DNA from: Morella rubra
Taxonomy: Eukaryota > Streptophyta > Magnoliopsida > Fagales > Myricaceae
Reading direction: 5' to 3'
DNA length: 64,000 bases
NCBI GenBank assembly: GCA_003952965.2
Contig: CM025852.1
Span: forward strand, 1,129,545-1,193,544
A program made the translations under genes and the position numbers. The notes below the pieces were generated by a model. The model had not been told where the DNA came from and did not search any database. It was given only the letters and a program-made list of their open reading frames with translations. Numbering within the stretch: the first letter of the stretch is position 1; each line of letters starts with the position of its first letter. Shown one piece after another: positions 24,762-37,200 of this stretch.

Positions 24762-25613
24762 CGGTTTATACTACTAACAAACCAACTGTTCCGTACTCAT
24801 AGGAGGGGAGCGGCTGCTCGATGTAGCTTCCTCAACATCAAAGCAACGAAACTCTAGCGCAGCTGATACCACAAGAGCAAGCATAAACTTAGAGACTAAA
24901 ACAAAATAAAAGCTACGAATGCCAGCATTTTGCTCTTGAAACTAAATTCTCTGGCACCAGAGTAAATTTGATTAGGCATTCGTACTTTTGGCTCAGGAAA
25001 CTGCTTTTCCCCACGTGGGGTATCCGTAACACTTTCACGACCGAAAATCAAACAGAAAAACCACATAGCTTCCACCATAGAAACATAAATCCCACAAGCC
25101 TTTAATTGCAAAAAAAAAACGTTGAACTAAAAAAACATACCCAAAACCGAGTGAAATTGTAATCAATACAACTCTGATCTGCTAACAAAACAAACCTTGC
25201 CAATTTGGGCTGTCTGATCTGAGATTTCCGAACGCTGCAAATCGAATCAACAGCAACAAGAAAAAGGAAACATCTAAGCTTTTCGACACCTCATCTCAGA
25301 TTCTCCAAAAAGAAAAAGAAGGGAAAAGACAAGAAGTAGCAGATATAAGTACCCAGAGGTATTTGTGGCCGTCGCTTCTCCTGCTTAATCGTTTCTAGCG
25401 CAGCGAGAGAGAGAGAGAGAGAGAGGGAGAGGAGACAGAAATAGCAGTGTTTACTATTGATAGCCAACAACCCAAAGCAAACATGCATAGCCCCCGATCC
25501 AGACTTTCACATCCACTCTCAATCCCCCTTTGTCTGTGAAAAGACTTTCGTGAACGCACGAATTCACAACCATAAGACTTCACGCCTGAAAGTATTTCGA
25601 TTTAGCCGTCCGT
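24762..25613 (-). promoter_or_regulatory. CAX 5' leader and proximal promoter region
   Basis: Non-coding region upstream of the CAX start. A (CT)n tract on the gene strand (GA run at 25,404-25,427 on plus) is typical of plant leaders near the transcription start. The region probably contains leader exon and intron sequence, but splice sites were not assigned with confidence. Confidence 0.45.
24774..24800 (-). other. Possible 8-codon upstream ORF in the CAX leader
   Basis: If the CAX leader runs unspliced into exon 1, it contains ATG at 24,798-24,800 and stop TAG at 24,774-24,776, just upstream of the main start. It could modulate translation. The leader structure itself is unproven. Confidence 0.35.
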
Positions 25614-25940
25614 GGCAGTTTCCCGGAAAGTTCCTGTGCTCCCTTTTTTTTTTTTTTTTTCTTAACCACTAGATTGGTTTACGTTTTTGGCAAATCGTGG
25701 GTCCCCAAACAAGATGAGAGATAAGAAGTTTACGGAAGGACATACTTGTCACGGGAAGGACATGCTTGTTACGGGAAGGACATCCTTGTTTTAGCTATTT
25801 CTTTTTATAAACATCACCGATAATTAATATTTATTTATTTTTCAACCATCACACCCCAAGTAGACTAGTTTCAAACGCATGATGCAGGAGCTCGTTTCCC
25901 GGGACAGGACGCCAGGACAGAAGAGTTAACTATATAAAAA

Positions 25941-27109
25941 TTAGGGAAAATAGTATTTTAGTCCTTAATTTTTGCTAACTATATAAAACTTAGGGAAAAT
26001 AGATTTAACTATATAAAAATAAGGTAAAATAACATTTTAGTCCTTAATTTTTGCTAATTTTTTAAATTTTTCAAATTTTAGTCCTTGTGTTTTCAATTTT
26101 TGACAAAACACTCCTTCACTCTTTTCGTTCATTCTCCCTTTTCATAATAACCTTACATCCTGATAGATAGAAAATCGTTGTTGCCAATCTCACAGATCTC
26201 AGGTTGTACTGTTGCATCATACTTGTGACATAAACGACGTCATTGTGGGCTAAAAGCATGAAGGAGTGGCTATTGAGTTTGTCTACTGATGTGGTGTTGC
26301 CGTTAAAGAAATAGATGAAACCCTGACGAAATGACTCTCTTTGTCAAAAATTGAAAATGTAAGGAAAAAAATTTGGGAAATTAAAATCTATGGAATAAAA
26401 AATAAAAGTTAGTAAAACTTAAGGACTAAAATGTTAATTTTCCAATCTAAGTTGGAAATGACGTGACACAATTCTGATTTGGCAAGCGCTGCCATTAAGT
26501 AAACAGACGAAGTCCTGACGAAATGGCTCTTCTGTTAAAAATTGAAAATGCAAAGTTCAAAATTTGAAAAATTAAAATGGGATAAAATCATAGTTAGCCC
26601 CATAAGTATGAATAAAAATCAAATCGATACCTCTAATTGTCAATTCAGTGATTTGAGACTCATAACTTTTGAAAATCATGCAAAATGACTGAAATGCCCC
26701 TCTAAGACTAATTTTTTTAGAAATAAATTAAAATAATAAAAATGTAAGAAATAAATTAAAAATACATATATTATTGAAATAGAGTTTCAATAGTTTTATT
26801 TAAAAAATATTACTTTTTTAAAAAAAATCAATTTTTAGTTTAAATGAATTTTCTAATCATTTTATCTTGGAGGGGCATTTTTGTCATTTTGCATGATTTT
26901 TCGTTGGATTTAACGCCTAATTTAGACAGGGGGCTAGAATTGATAATTTTCAAAAGTTATGAGTCTCAAATCACCGAATTGATAATTAAGGTACTTATTT
27001 GATTTTTGTCATACTTATGGGGCTAACTATGACTTTACTCCAATTAAAATATAGGGACTAAAAAATAAAAGATGGTAAAACTTAAGGACTAAAATGTCAT
27101 TTTTCCTAA
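25941..27109. mobile_element. MITE-like insertion with TTAGG(G)AAAAT termini
   Basis: Left end TTAGGGAAAATAG followed by ATTTTAGTCCTTAA; the reverse complement of the right end is TTAGGAAAAATG followed by ATTTTAGTCCTTAA. Unit 2 of the tandem duplication lacks this block, so it is an insertion into unit 1. Internal copies of the same motifs (about 26,424-26,445) and a second, nested MITE make the interior complex. No coding capacity was seen. Confidence 0.65.
26579..27041. mobile_element. Nested Mutator-like MITE with 9-bp target duplication
   Basis: A 463-bp element with long imperfect terminal inverted repeats (GGGATAAAATCATAGTTAGC at the left; the reverse complement of the right end is GGAGTAAAGTCATAGTTAGC). 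The perfect flanking duplication AATTAAAAT is at 26,570-26,578 and 27,042-27,050. A 9-bp duplication is characteristic of Mutator-like elements. There is no transposase, so it is non-autonomous. A related copy lies at 53,572-54,036. Confidence 0.85.
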
Positions 27110-27746
27110 AAATAAAGTTGAGTTTAAATACAATTTTTCCCCAGAATATTAGGTTACCACACTTTGCATTTTAGACTATCAATTTCATATTTTATCCCTC
27201 AACTATCAACCATTTATATTTTACACTTCAAAAATTGTTGTGTTTTTTTTTTTTGTGAAATGACAATTTTATTATCATATTCTTTATAATTATATTTTGT
27301 ATGGGAATAGACTCGTCATTTCACTGAATTAAAATAGTAAAATGTAAATGATTGGTTGGTAGGTGAGGGACGAAGTGTAACTAATTAATAATTTAAAATA
27401 TAAAGTGTCAGAACTTCAATAATTGAGAGTAAAAAATCTATAGTTTTTTCAATAAAATTTGCGTCAAAATGTAAAAATTTATAGCAACATCATTAAAAAA
27501 ATTGTTAAAGGGAAACAAATTTCCTAAAGATTTTTTGGGGGGCCGGCGGGGACACTCTAGGCTCCATTCCTATAGGTTATCGTGTTCGGTTGTGGTCAGA
27601 CAAATAAAAAGAAATTTAAGTTAATATCATTATTCTGAAAATAATAATTTCGGAGTATTATAAGAGAAAATTAAAAATAGATCTGCCGAACTTACCAAGA
27701 TGCACGCCACAAAAACACAGAACAATTCCAAAAAATGAGAAAAATG

Positions 27747-28640
27747 GGCAGTTTCCCGGGATTTTTTTTTTTTTGTTCTTCTTTAACCAGTAGATTGGTT
27801 TACGTTTTAGGCAAATCGTGGGTCCCCAAATAAGATGAGAGATTAGAACTTTCTAAATTTCGAGGATCTAATTGGCAAAGGTACCAAGAAGTTTACGGCA
27901 ATGACATCCTTGTTTTAGCTATTTCTTTTTATAAATACTTACCAATAATTAACCGTTTTATTTATTTATTTTTCAACCATCACACTCCACGTGAAATTAG
28001 ATCCATTTTGAAGACTAGTTTCAATTTTCAAAAGCATGATGGAGGGGCAAGTTTTCCTGCACATAAGAGTTGGCTATAAAAATAAAATAAAATTGAGATT
28101 AAATATAAATTTTTGCCTACTGAATATTAGGTTATGATATTTTGCATTTTAAATCATCGATTTTTATCTTTCAACTATCAATCGTTTATACTTTACACTC
28201 TAAAAATTATATTTTGATTTAGTAAAATAACGATTTTACTCTTATATTTTTTATAATTATATTTTGTATAAAATTCATTATTTCAAAACTAGTAAAGTGT
28301 AAATAATTGGTATTTGAAGGGTAAAATATAACTAATTGATAGTCTAAAATGCAAAGTATAAGAGCTTCAATAGTTGAGAGTGAAAAATGTATTTTTTTTT
28401 TCTAATAAAATCTGCATTAAAATATTAAAATTGTAAGAAAAATTATTTAAAAAATTCCTAAGAATTTTTGGGAGGCCGGCGGGGCCACCCTACGCTCCAT
28501 TCCTATTGTGTTCGGTTGTGGTCCGACAAATAAAATAAATTTAAGTTAATATTATTATTCTGAAAATAATAATTTCGGAGTATTATAAGAGAAAATTAAA
28601 AAGCGATCTGCCACGAAAACATAGAACAATTCCAAAAATT
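27747..28640. repeat. Tandem duplication, unit 2 (without insertion)
   Basis: Second copy of the 0.9 kb unit, in the same order and orientation as unit 1 and lacking its 1.17 kb MITE block. Similar blocks include GATTGGTTTACG (27,792), GGCCGGCGGGG (about 28,475) and TTTCGGAGTATTATAAGAG (about 28,570). Confidence 0.8.
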
Positions 28641-29268
28641 AAGAGAAAATTGGGAAAGTAAATTCTATGGAAATTGATATATTTATAGACTCTATAGTTT
28701 CTAAGCGAACTCTTATGTTCAAGGGATCAGGAGACGATAAAGATAGCACATTTGCAACGACTTCACACCTTGCGGACGGGACTTGTTAGGACGGATAAGA
28801 AATCCAGACAAGAACGTGCGAGTTGAAGTTTTAGAAACCGTCCAAGGCGTGCGATCTTCAAATGAGGCGACTGGCGAGCTGCTTGGACCGAGCGCGAAGA
28901 ACATGGTTAGAGAAGGACGACTTGTCTAGCGCTACTATAGATGCTGTCAGAAGGACGAATTGTCTAGCTTCTGAAAACTGCTCAAGATTAGGGGATTTTC
29001 AATTCTATATGATCTTTTTCATTGATACCAGATTCTGTTCGGATCAGCACTATCTATCTATCAACACAAAACATTTTGTAGACAACCAACATTCAAAGAA
29101 TCAAATCTTCATTTATTCAGGAAATAAGTTACACAGAAGATAAATCACCAACAACAAGGTCTTATTTCTCCCTAAAAACCTAGTTAATCCCTTTTCTGAG
29201 ATACGCACTATCTCAAAAGTACAAAACTTGAATCACCCTAATATTCCTGCAGTGCATAACTTCCAATT
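28641..29268. other. 3' flank of the RFS1-like gene
   Basis: Includes the presumed 3' UTR of the minus-strand gene to the right. A locally GC-richer stretch (28,720-28,960) with GGACGACTTGTCTAGC and GGACGAATTGTCTAGC echoes is unexplained; no coding sequence is recognised in it. Confidence 0.4.
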
Positions 29269-32200
29269 TCATAGCTCAAAGGTTATACTCCAGAAGAAAA
29301 GTTCTTCCTCAGGAACTCTCAAAGAAACAGTGACCAAACCAGATCCTTCTTCGTATTCGAATTCTATCTCCTCTGAATCAACTGTTATTCGCTTGGGTCG
29401 AGCTGAAGAATATGATCCAAATAGGCCACACCCACGAACTTTCAAGACAACAGTTGTGCTTTTCTCAGACTTATAATTCATTTCTTTGATGGCTCCTCCT
29501 GAATTGAACATCTTGATTAGACCTATGGGGGCAAATCTAACACCATTGGAGAGTTCCTTAACAGGAACCACAGTGAAAACTTCATATTCTCTGGATCCTA
29601 GCGTTATTGGAATAGCTGCATCCTTGGGAAGATAAACTACCTCTCCTGCAATTGCCACCGCATCAAGTCCATCAATTAAATTTTAAACTGGAATTTCTTA
29701 TGTAGATACTAACAAGTATTGTCTGTTGTTGATAGATTTTAAACCATGCCTTTTACGAGTTCATAGTAGAAAGGTAAAATCAAGAACGAAAAGAAACATA
29801 CCTCCGAGATGGGAATATATGACAGTGTCCTCAGTCCAGCTATCATCTGCAACCCTCGGCAGAAAATCAATATCTTTAGCCCTAATAACCCCAGTAATTG
29901 TTCCTGGATTTTCATCATGAATCAGGTTCTTCTTTCCAACCCTACACCAGCCAGCTCCCTGGCAGTTGAAGACCCCCACGACTCCAGAAAACTCATTCAG
30001 ATTCCAGATCTTTAGAAGACTGCCAAATCAAGAGTGAATGGAGTTAAAATTTTAGACATATGACAGTGAACACACATATAGTCAGCTTCTTGTCAAAGGT
30101 AAACGAAAATTTTCACAATAATTGGTGTTGCGAAAATTGGCTATAATCCAGAAGCCAGAGGCCATTGTTAGTGTTTATTATTTACCTTTTTCCATCTCTT
30201 GCAGGATCAGAAAATAAGCAATCCCTTGTTGGTCTTCCTGGAAGCTTGGCCCTTAATATAGAACCATCAGGAAGTACAAGCTTCTTCAGAAGGGCAAAGT
30301 CATGGTGCCCAGGCTTGTCACTGCATCACACGAACATATCGGATATAAGGAACCCACCAGTTCAGTGATAGTCAGAACTTGTACAAGTACGTGAGCAAGT
30401 ATCTTACCTGACATAAATTGCACATCCTCCCACTGCACGAGCTGCTGCATGGTATTCAGCCATTGGGTGCAGGCTCTAGCATCCAGAGGAATTTCAAAGT
30501 TAGCATCCAACAAATTCAGAGGCAATCTAGAAATTCTCAATAAAACCACAAAAGTAGAGTTAGCTTACATGGAACATGTCCCAATCAGGTTGCATAAATT
30601 CCCCAAGAAAAATGGTGTTGTAAGCAACTGATGCAATATGAATTGTGTGATGATGCTGGATCTCTTGGCCAGAAATCATCTGATGCCCTTATAACAGCTG
30701 TTCGCTTTGCACTACACATATTCCATGTCAGTGTCAACTCATTATTATACAATCTCTCAAAGGAAGAACAATATCAGAGACAAGGAGGAGAAAAACAGGA
30801 AGGCGAAAGGATTGCTACCTGTACAAACCGTCTGTATTGTGACTCATACAAAATAATTCCATTATCGGGGAAGTTTCTGGAAATAGATGCCTCTAAGGCC
30901 TGATGGTACTTTCTAGCAAGTTTCACCCTTCCACCATGACCTGCCCCAAGAGTTTCAAGGATGTTTTGAACATCAACTTTGACACCAGCAATACCAGCTG
31001 ATGCCAGATACGAGTGGAGTTCATTATAGAAGCTGAACACTTTTTCAGGGTTCACAAGGCCAAGACCATTTCTTGAAATGCTTTGTAAAGCATCACAGGA
31101 CTCATTTGACTGAACCCCTGGAGATGAAACAGGGTAGGATAACTTCGAGTCGTAGTGTTCCATTCCTGTTACACCAGGTTTAACACCGCCCCAATAGCCC
31201 GTTATTGCATGCCACACGTAAACATACCTGGAAATTCAAAAAAGAAAAAAGAAAGGAAATGTAAGCACTTCATCAAATACTAGTCGCAGCACAAATTTGA
31301 AAACCTAAATAAAAGAATCATACTTTAGAGCATGTTTGTCCTTTATTTCACTAACAATGTGACGAAGTCCCAATGCTGGATCCTCTACTCTGTGACCCTC
31401 TGTGCCACCTTTCTGAAATTTGTGGTTCTCTTTGATATGTGTCAGCCTGTTTGCAAAGCTGGACAAGAAGAAAGCAAAAACAGTAAATATATACCCGGAG
31501 AAACGAAAGGTGGCAAAAGAAACATAAAAGGCTTCTGGATTAAGCACTCACTTGGCTGAGTTATCAGCTTTGAACTTCATACTAGCGGGATCCATACCAA
31601 CTGATTGCCATCCATCATCAATTATAACAAATTTTGGTGGAATTCCACCCTTCTCTAAGCTGAAAATAATTAGTAGTCAAATCATTTTATAATGCCAGAA
31701 GTACGTAAAATTTAAAGCACTACCCACGATGAGAAGCCGTACCTCTCTAAACCCTGCTTCACGCCCTCTGAAGTGACATCAGTATAGAAAGCATCCCATG
31801 TACACCAGCCAAACCAATTCAACATGTCTGGCATCTGAAGCATAAAACAGAGAGATTTGAGGTTGTGGAGTTCGGAATTGAATTTCTAACAGCATACTCA
31901 AGCCAGAGGATACTTTGGGGGAGGGAAATGTACCTTCTTTCTCTCACGATGACAAAATGTGTGCAGATGTCTCTCAACAGTCCTAAATTATGTGTAAAAT
32001 GGAAGTTAAGACATGCATGAAGATCAACTTCCACACAGCAATACAAAGAATAGATTTGGCATATAAGGAAAGCTGAAACCATGGAACTTAATGAATGGAT
32101 CCACCAACATATCTTGCAAGAAGGCTAAGACTCTTTTCTTTTCTTGTGTTTTATAATCAAGCAAGACATTTGCTCATATATCATGAACTACAGGTTTGTT

Positions 32201-33923
32201 TCTTTTCAGCTGTGTTACCTAATTTTTTCCTCCTTCCCAAGCACTAGGCTTTTTTCTTTTCCGAGCTTGTATGCAGATGTGTTGAGGTTAACATACTGGA
32301 AATATAAAAGTGCTTATCAAAGTTAAAATTCTAGGCTAGATAATCTAAGAAGCTGATATAAGATGCGCAAGGGCTGATCTAAACCCATGGTATGTGATAA
32401 GATTTGAATTTGTAAGCGGTTATCCAGGAGAAAAACTAAGGAAGTATTTGTTACTTAAATGATTATCAGGAAAGGAATCAAAATAAAATGTCTATAATGT
32501 AGCATGAACTTCAAAACTTAAAAATTCAATTTCAAGACGTAGAGCGAGACAAGGTACAGAAATTGTCAGAGGGAAATTGGTCTTGCCGGTACATAAAGCA
32601 AAAACATACTTCACTGCATTTGTAATGACTTCAAATGGGTCTGGTCCAGCAGCAGCAAATACCAAATGACTCCCTTCAAATCCGTCCACTGCGGGATCCC
32701 CTGCAAGGAAGCACAATTTTCATCATCCTTTTAAAGACCAACAAGATGTTCATAAATTAATCAAACATGAAAACCGAAGATTCTCTCATACCACTTTCCA
32801 AGCAGATCTCCAACTCATTTTGTTCATTTCCCTGAAGAACAGCCCTGAAATCGCCTTCCAGTATCGGTAGGAAAACAGTATACAAGGCAGATTGGTCCAT
32901 TCCAGCTTTGCTTTCATCATCAATATCAGAACCATCGTGCGCTTCAACAATCAAAAACTGGGTCTCAAAAGGTATATCTTGGCCACGATTACCCATCCTT
33001 TGAGTCATCCACCACATCTTGAAGCGGAAAACACACATAAAGCGCAATCCCCTGTTGAACCATGGAGTTCATTACATCATTAAGGCACTAATCCGAATAT
33101 TGACCTTACCCATCTAACACATTACAGATCATTCTTAAACACACCAACCCCCCCAAAAAAACATGTTTAAGTACTCAGATCACCGTTTAAACACTATATA
33201 CTATTTCAGAAAGAGGAAACAAAGTCATCGAGACAATTGTTCTTAAATAAAAAATAAAAGATAGAAGTATCCAAGATCACTCGGACAGACAACAGAACTA
33301 CATCAAACAACAAAACAAGTTGCAATTTTTCTTATACTTCGTCCGGTTGCTAGGGGAAGACAAAAATATAACGTATAATCAATAGTGTTTTGGCCCAAAA
33401 GGAGGAGGTTGTGCCTAAACAAGTCCGCGTATGCTGAAAAATTCTCATTACAAAACAATAAAGAGACGTAGAAGAACAAAACAAATCAAAGAATAGATGT
33501 TATAATGTTGACATCGAAAAAGGTGTGCAACATTAAAGAAAATAGACGTTAAGTAACAGAGAAAAAGAAAGGGAATGATTTTAGACGAAGATCAAAGGAG
33601 TGATCTTTCTGAGCAGAATCACTTCGTGTTCATTTAAAAGAGAAAGAATCGGGAACATGAATAGTGCTCTCCCGTTTCAACTTTTTAATTTTCCTAGGAA
33701 TGTGGGAAAAAAATAATCAGTAAGAAACATACTCAAGCTTTCCGATGGGGAAGACCCGGCGGCTACCCGACTGATCGGATCTGACACCAATGAAGGCCCC
33801 ATTCACCAATGCACCTCCAGGGGCCGCTGTTACCACAATGTTCTTATGCACATCATGCAGCACGGGCTTCCCCAACACCATCAACTTCCCATCCGCCACA
33901 CCAATCCCCGCCCCAACAGTCAT
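29269..33923 (-). CDS. RFS1: Raffinose synthase-like / seed imbibition protein 1 (GH36), with two frameshifts
   Basis: Member of the plant GH36 raffinose synthase / alkaline alpha-galactosidase family, closest to Arabidopsis RFS1 (SIP1). These cytosolic enzymes act on galactinol, sucrose and raffinose-family sugars. Exons on the minus strand: 33733-33923, 32792-33051, 32610-32700, 31934-31982, 31743-31834, 31552-31659, 31324-31458, 30819-31227, 30569-30711, 30408-30475, 30186-30320, 29802-30019, 29269-29645. All introns are GT-AG. Start [14 protein letters not shown] and the C-terminal half match the family along their length (about 758 aa expected; Arabidopsis 754). Key motifs: [27 protein letters not shown] (nucleophile Asp, near residue 394) and RASDDFWP (acid/base Asp). 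The eighth exon lacks 2 nt before [10 protein letters not shown] (about 30,849) and the ninth has one extra T near 30,631 (PAS/HTIH). Frame is not restored, so as written the protein stops soon after residue 434. It could be a recent pseudogene, a damaged allele or an assembly error. Confidence 0.88.
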
Positions 33924-34200
33924 CTCTCTATTTCCTTCAGTTCTTCAAATGCTAACGCTTTTTTGTTGCCAACAGCACGAGAAAGACACCACCACAACCC
34001 GTCAAAGTCGAAAAGGAACAAGAAAACAAAGAGAGAACAAAAACAACGAGCTGAAACAGGTAATACAGTGCAGCAAATGTGACCAGCGACAAAAATCACG
34101 ACAAGTTAGGACTTACGAGGATATGTCCGTGAAGGAAACACCTTGGTACTCAAGTAGGATATTGTAGGTGGGGGTATTTATGGTTAAGAAAGTTACACGC
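33924..34200 (-). promoter_or_regulatory. RFS1-like leader and TATA-like element
   Basis: Upstream of the ATG on the minus strand. CCATAAATACCCCC (about 34,167-34,181) is a TATA-like box, which would put transcription start near 34,140 and give a leader of roughly 200 nt. Confidence 0.4.
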
Positions 34201-37200
34201 ATGACATGAAGGAAGACCATGTTAGAGACGGAAAGCCTTGGTTGCAAATATATGATTTTGCAATCAAGGCGCTCCTTGGGAGCCGGTGACTTACAGGCTT
34301 ACAGCTCCCCTTCCTCGTTTTCTGCGTGAAAAAAGTGGAAAAGAACAAATCTCTGTGTGTCTGGCGGGAATCAATCAAACTGGAGTCGTTTAACATTGTA
34401 TGTCTGTCGTGACACGTTTTCTGTAATCAAATACGTACGCTATCTTATATTTAAAATAGGTCATGTCACAATCTCTTCCAGGCGTGCATGCGTGTGAGCT
34501 ACCTAACCTTCCTGCTAAATCATGGCCGTTCTTTTTATACGCTACCTTTTCTGTTATAAACTTCAAGTATAGTTTTTATTATATGCTTCGATATCTACCT
34601 CAATTTAGAATTTCTCAAGTGTATATTCAATAGAAGATCATTCGAATATAACCTATATCACACATGAAATTATATTTCAACCATACAGTCATCACTATTC
34701 AGCAGAAACACAAACAAGGAGTGCTGGTGTTGATCCTTTAGATCTACGGACGGTCCAGAAAGGTGATGAACGGTGCTGATTATTGGGTTTTGATGCGGAA
34801 CGAGAGTTGACAGCGTTGGATGTCGTGGAGTATGCAGAAAGTGAATTGGCGGCGCAGTGGATCATCCCTCGAAAAGATCCCCCACGTGACTTGGGGTAAC
34901 GTGGCTTCCAGGAGACGGCTGAAAAGCAGTTTCGACAGTTTCAACCTGAAAAAATATCTAACACTGGATTGAAGAAAGAGAGACAGATCAGGAAGGAAGT
35001 CTCAAGCTCGCGTGAAGTTCACACGCGGCGGGATCCAACTGGCTGGCTATTGAGTCAGTTTCCTGAGCCGAACCAATCAGGAGTTGCCAGCTCTGTCAAG
35101 GCTGAGAGTGGAGCTCGCAAAAAGCATACGCCATCTAGGTGTAATTTGGATAATTGGAAGTCAACCATGCAATAAAGTAATCACCGTCGATGGGGTTGAA
35201 GCCGAAAGGAATAATACGTGTAGCCACATCGGATCTTACTAAGACACAGCTCAGATCCTATTTGGCATTTTGTCATCCTCGAAGTTTTCCGTTGGAACCG
35301 ACCGCCATAATGTTTGGCATGGTTGTCTGGAAGACATAATAATAATAATATGTCGTAGCCCATTTAATCACGGCTGTGACATTATTAAGGGGGTGTTTGT
35401 TTGTCAAAATTTTGAAAAATATTATCGAAATTTTAGGAATCTTTACTTTATTGAGATTTATTGGGTTTGTGAAAGGTGAAGTATGTATGTGTAAAAGTTA
35501 AAAATTTTGGAGTATGTTTGTTTTGTTGAAAATTTTCATGTCCCAAAATATTAGGGAAACAAACGCTCCCTAAATAGACTGAATAATGCGACATTAATGC
35601 AATGGCCAAATCTACCCCTCAGGTATCCTCCAAATTAATTGAGTTTGAAAATTGATGTGCTAAGCAAATACAATTAAGCTAATTACTTGGGCTTATGAAC
35701 AAAATTCATGAGTTATAATGCCCTAAAAGCAGGCATAACAAAATTCCTATGAGGGAGTTTGTACAGTGTTGGACACCTTACTCTAGAGAAGGCCGGCTTC
35801 ATGGGCCTTTTATATCATACAGGAATGTTGGTAATTGACATTGTAGTCCCCGGATATTTTAAATTTATGGAATGGGCCCAAAACTCAGCTATAGCCTGTG
35901 GGCAATGAACAACAAAAGAAACGGGCTTCCAATGATTAGGGCTTTGTGTCTTATGGGCCATCAAATATGAGCCCAACTCGGGAGTGACGTGTCTCACTAA
36001 TCATGCAAGTTTGAGATTCAACCCAAACATCCCTTACGTCGTGTGAACCATGAGAACATTTCCAACGTACAGTTAAAGGAAACATGGGTTACGTTTGCAT
36101 GTTAAAATTTTGGTGATGGTAAAATTTTAGAGTATTAAAATTGATAAAAAAAATAAAGAGAGATAGTTTAAATGATTTTTTATATTTTTTATAGTGAAAA
36201 GTAATAATTTTATTTTAAAAAAGAAAGATTATATTATAATTATTTTATTATGTTAAAATTTTAGAAAGCTTAAAATTTGAGTAAACAGACACATCCATGG
36301 TTGCAATATGGGTGTTCTGTTGTGTTTGTGAACATTGTTGAAAAGGTAACCAACGTACCTACCAGGAAATCGGTCAAAGTCGGGATTAGTTAAAAGGCAG
36401 AAAGCTTTCCAAAGGTATGCCCAACTACTTGCAATTCCTTGAATCATAATTGCTATCTTTTTAGCTTCAACCATTTTAGAGGTTGCTATAATTTATCTGT
36501 AAAGGCGCAGCTTCCTTCTAAACACCAGTGTTTGTTCAAATATTATATATGCCATTGAATTAATCCAATTCGAAGAGGATGGATATATATATATGAAAAA
36601 TCATGTTTAGACTCTATTAACACCTATTTAAAAAATAATAATAATTTTAGATTTACAAATTTTTTCTCTGAAATAATAAAGCGTGGAATGACCTCTTTAA
36701 TTTTTTTGGTCGACTTCTCCTGTTATCTATGTATTTATAGAGTGGGTTGAGTTTGAAGTTAATGGAAATTCAGAAATGAATTAAATATTTCAAAATATTT
36801 TCAGAAATTTTCAGTGCGTGCAGCCAGCTTCTTATTTTTAGCTCTTGATCTTGACAATGTACTTATCCTTTCAAACTTTGAAAGATTCTTTAATCTCTCA
36901 AATATTTTAACTAAACTAATCCAAATAGGCAAATACGACTCAATTTGAATTTAAATTTGACACGGCATTTTACCAACACTCAAACACTAACAATATATAT
37001 ATATATACATATATATAATTTTTGTATCGGATTTTTTTTTAACAAAATAATATATAATGCGTTCCGAATTAGAAGCAGTAGTACTGCTGCGGTTGCATGC
37101 TTGCTTGATTTGCTTGTTTCGATAGCGATGCATCACCCAGCAACTGCAAGAAATGGTCGACTAATTCGATCTCCATCTTATCTGACAATATAATTGAGTA

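Larger units (their letters stand above)
25614..27746. repeat. Tandem duplication, unit 1 (with MITE insertions)
   Basis: Starts with GGCAGTTTCCCGG and includes GATTGGTTTACG...GCAAATCGTGGGTCCCC. After an interruption (25,941-27,109) come the GAATATTAGGTTA, GGCCGGCGGGG and TTTCGGAGTATTATAAGAG blocks and the end near 27,745. The same blocks recur in order at 27,747-28,640. Unit 1 abuts the CAX promoter. Confidence 0.8.
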
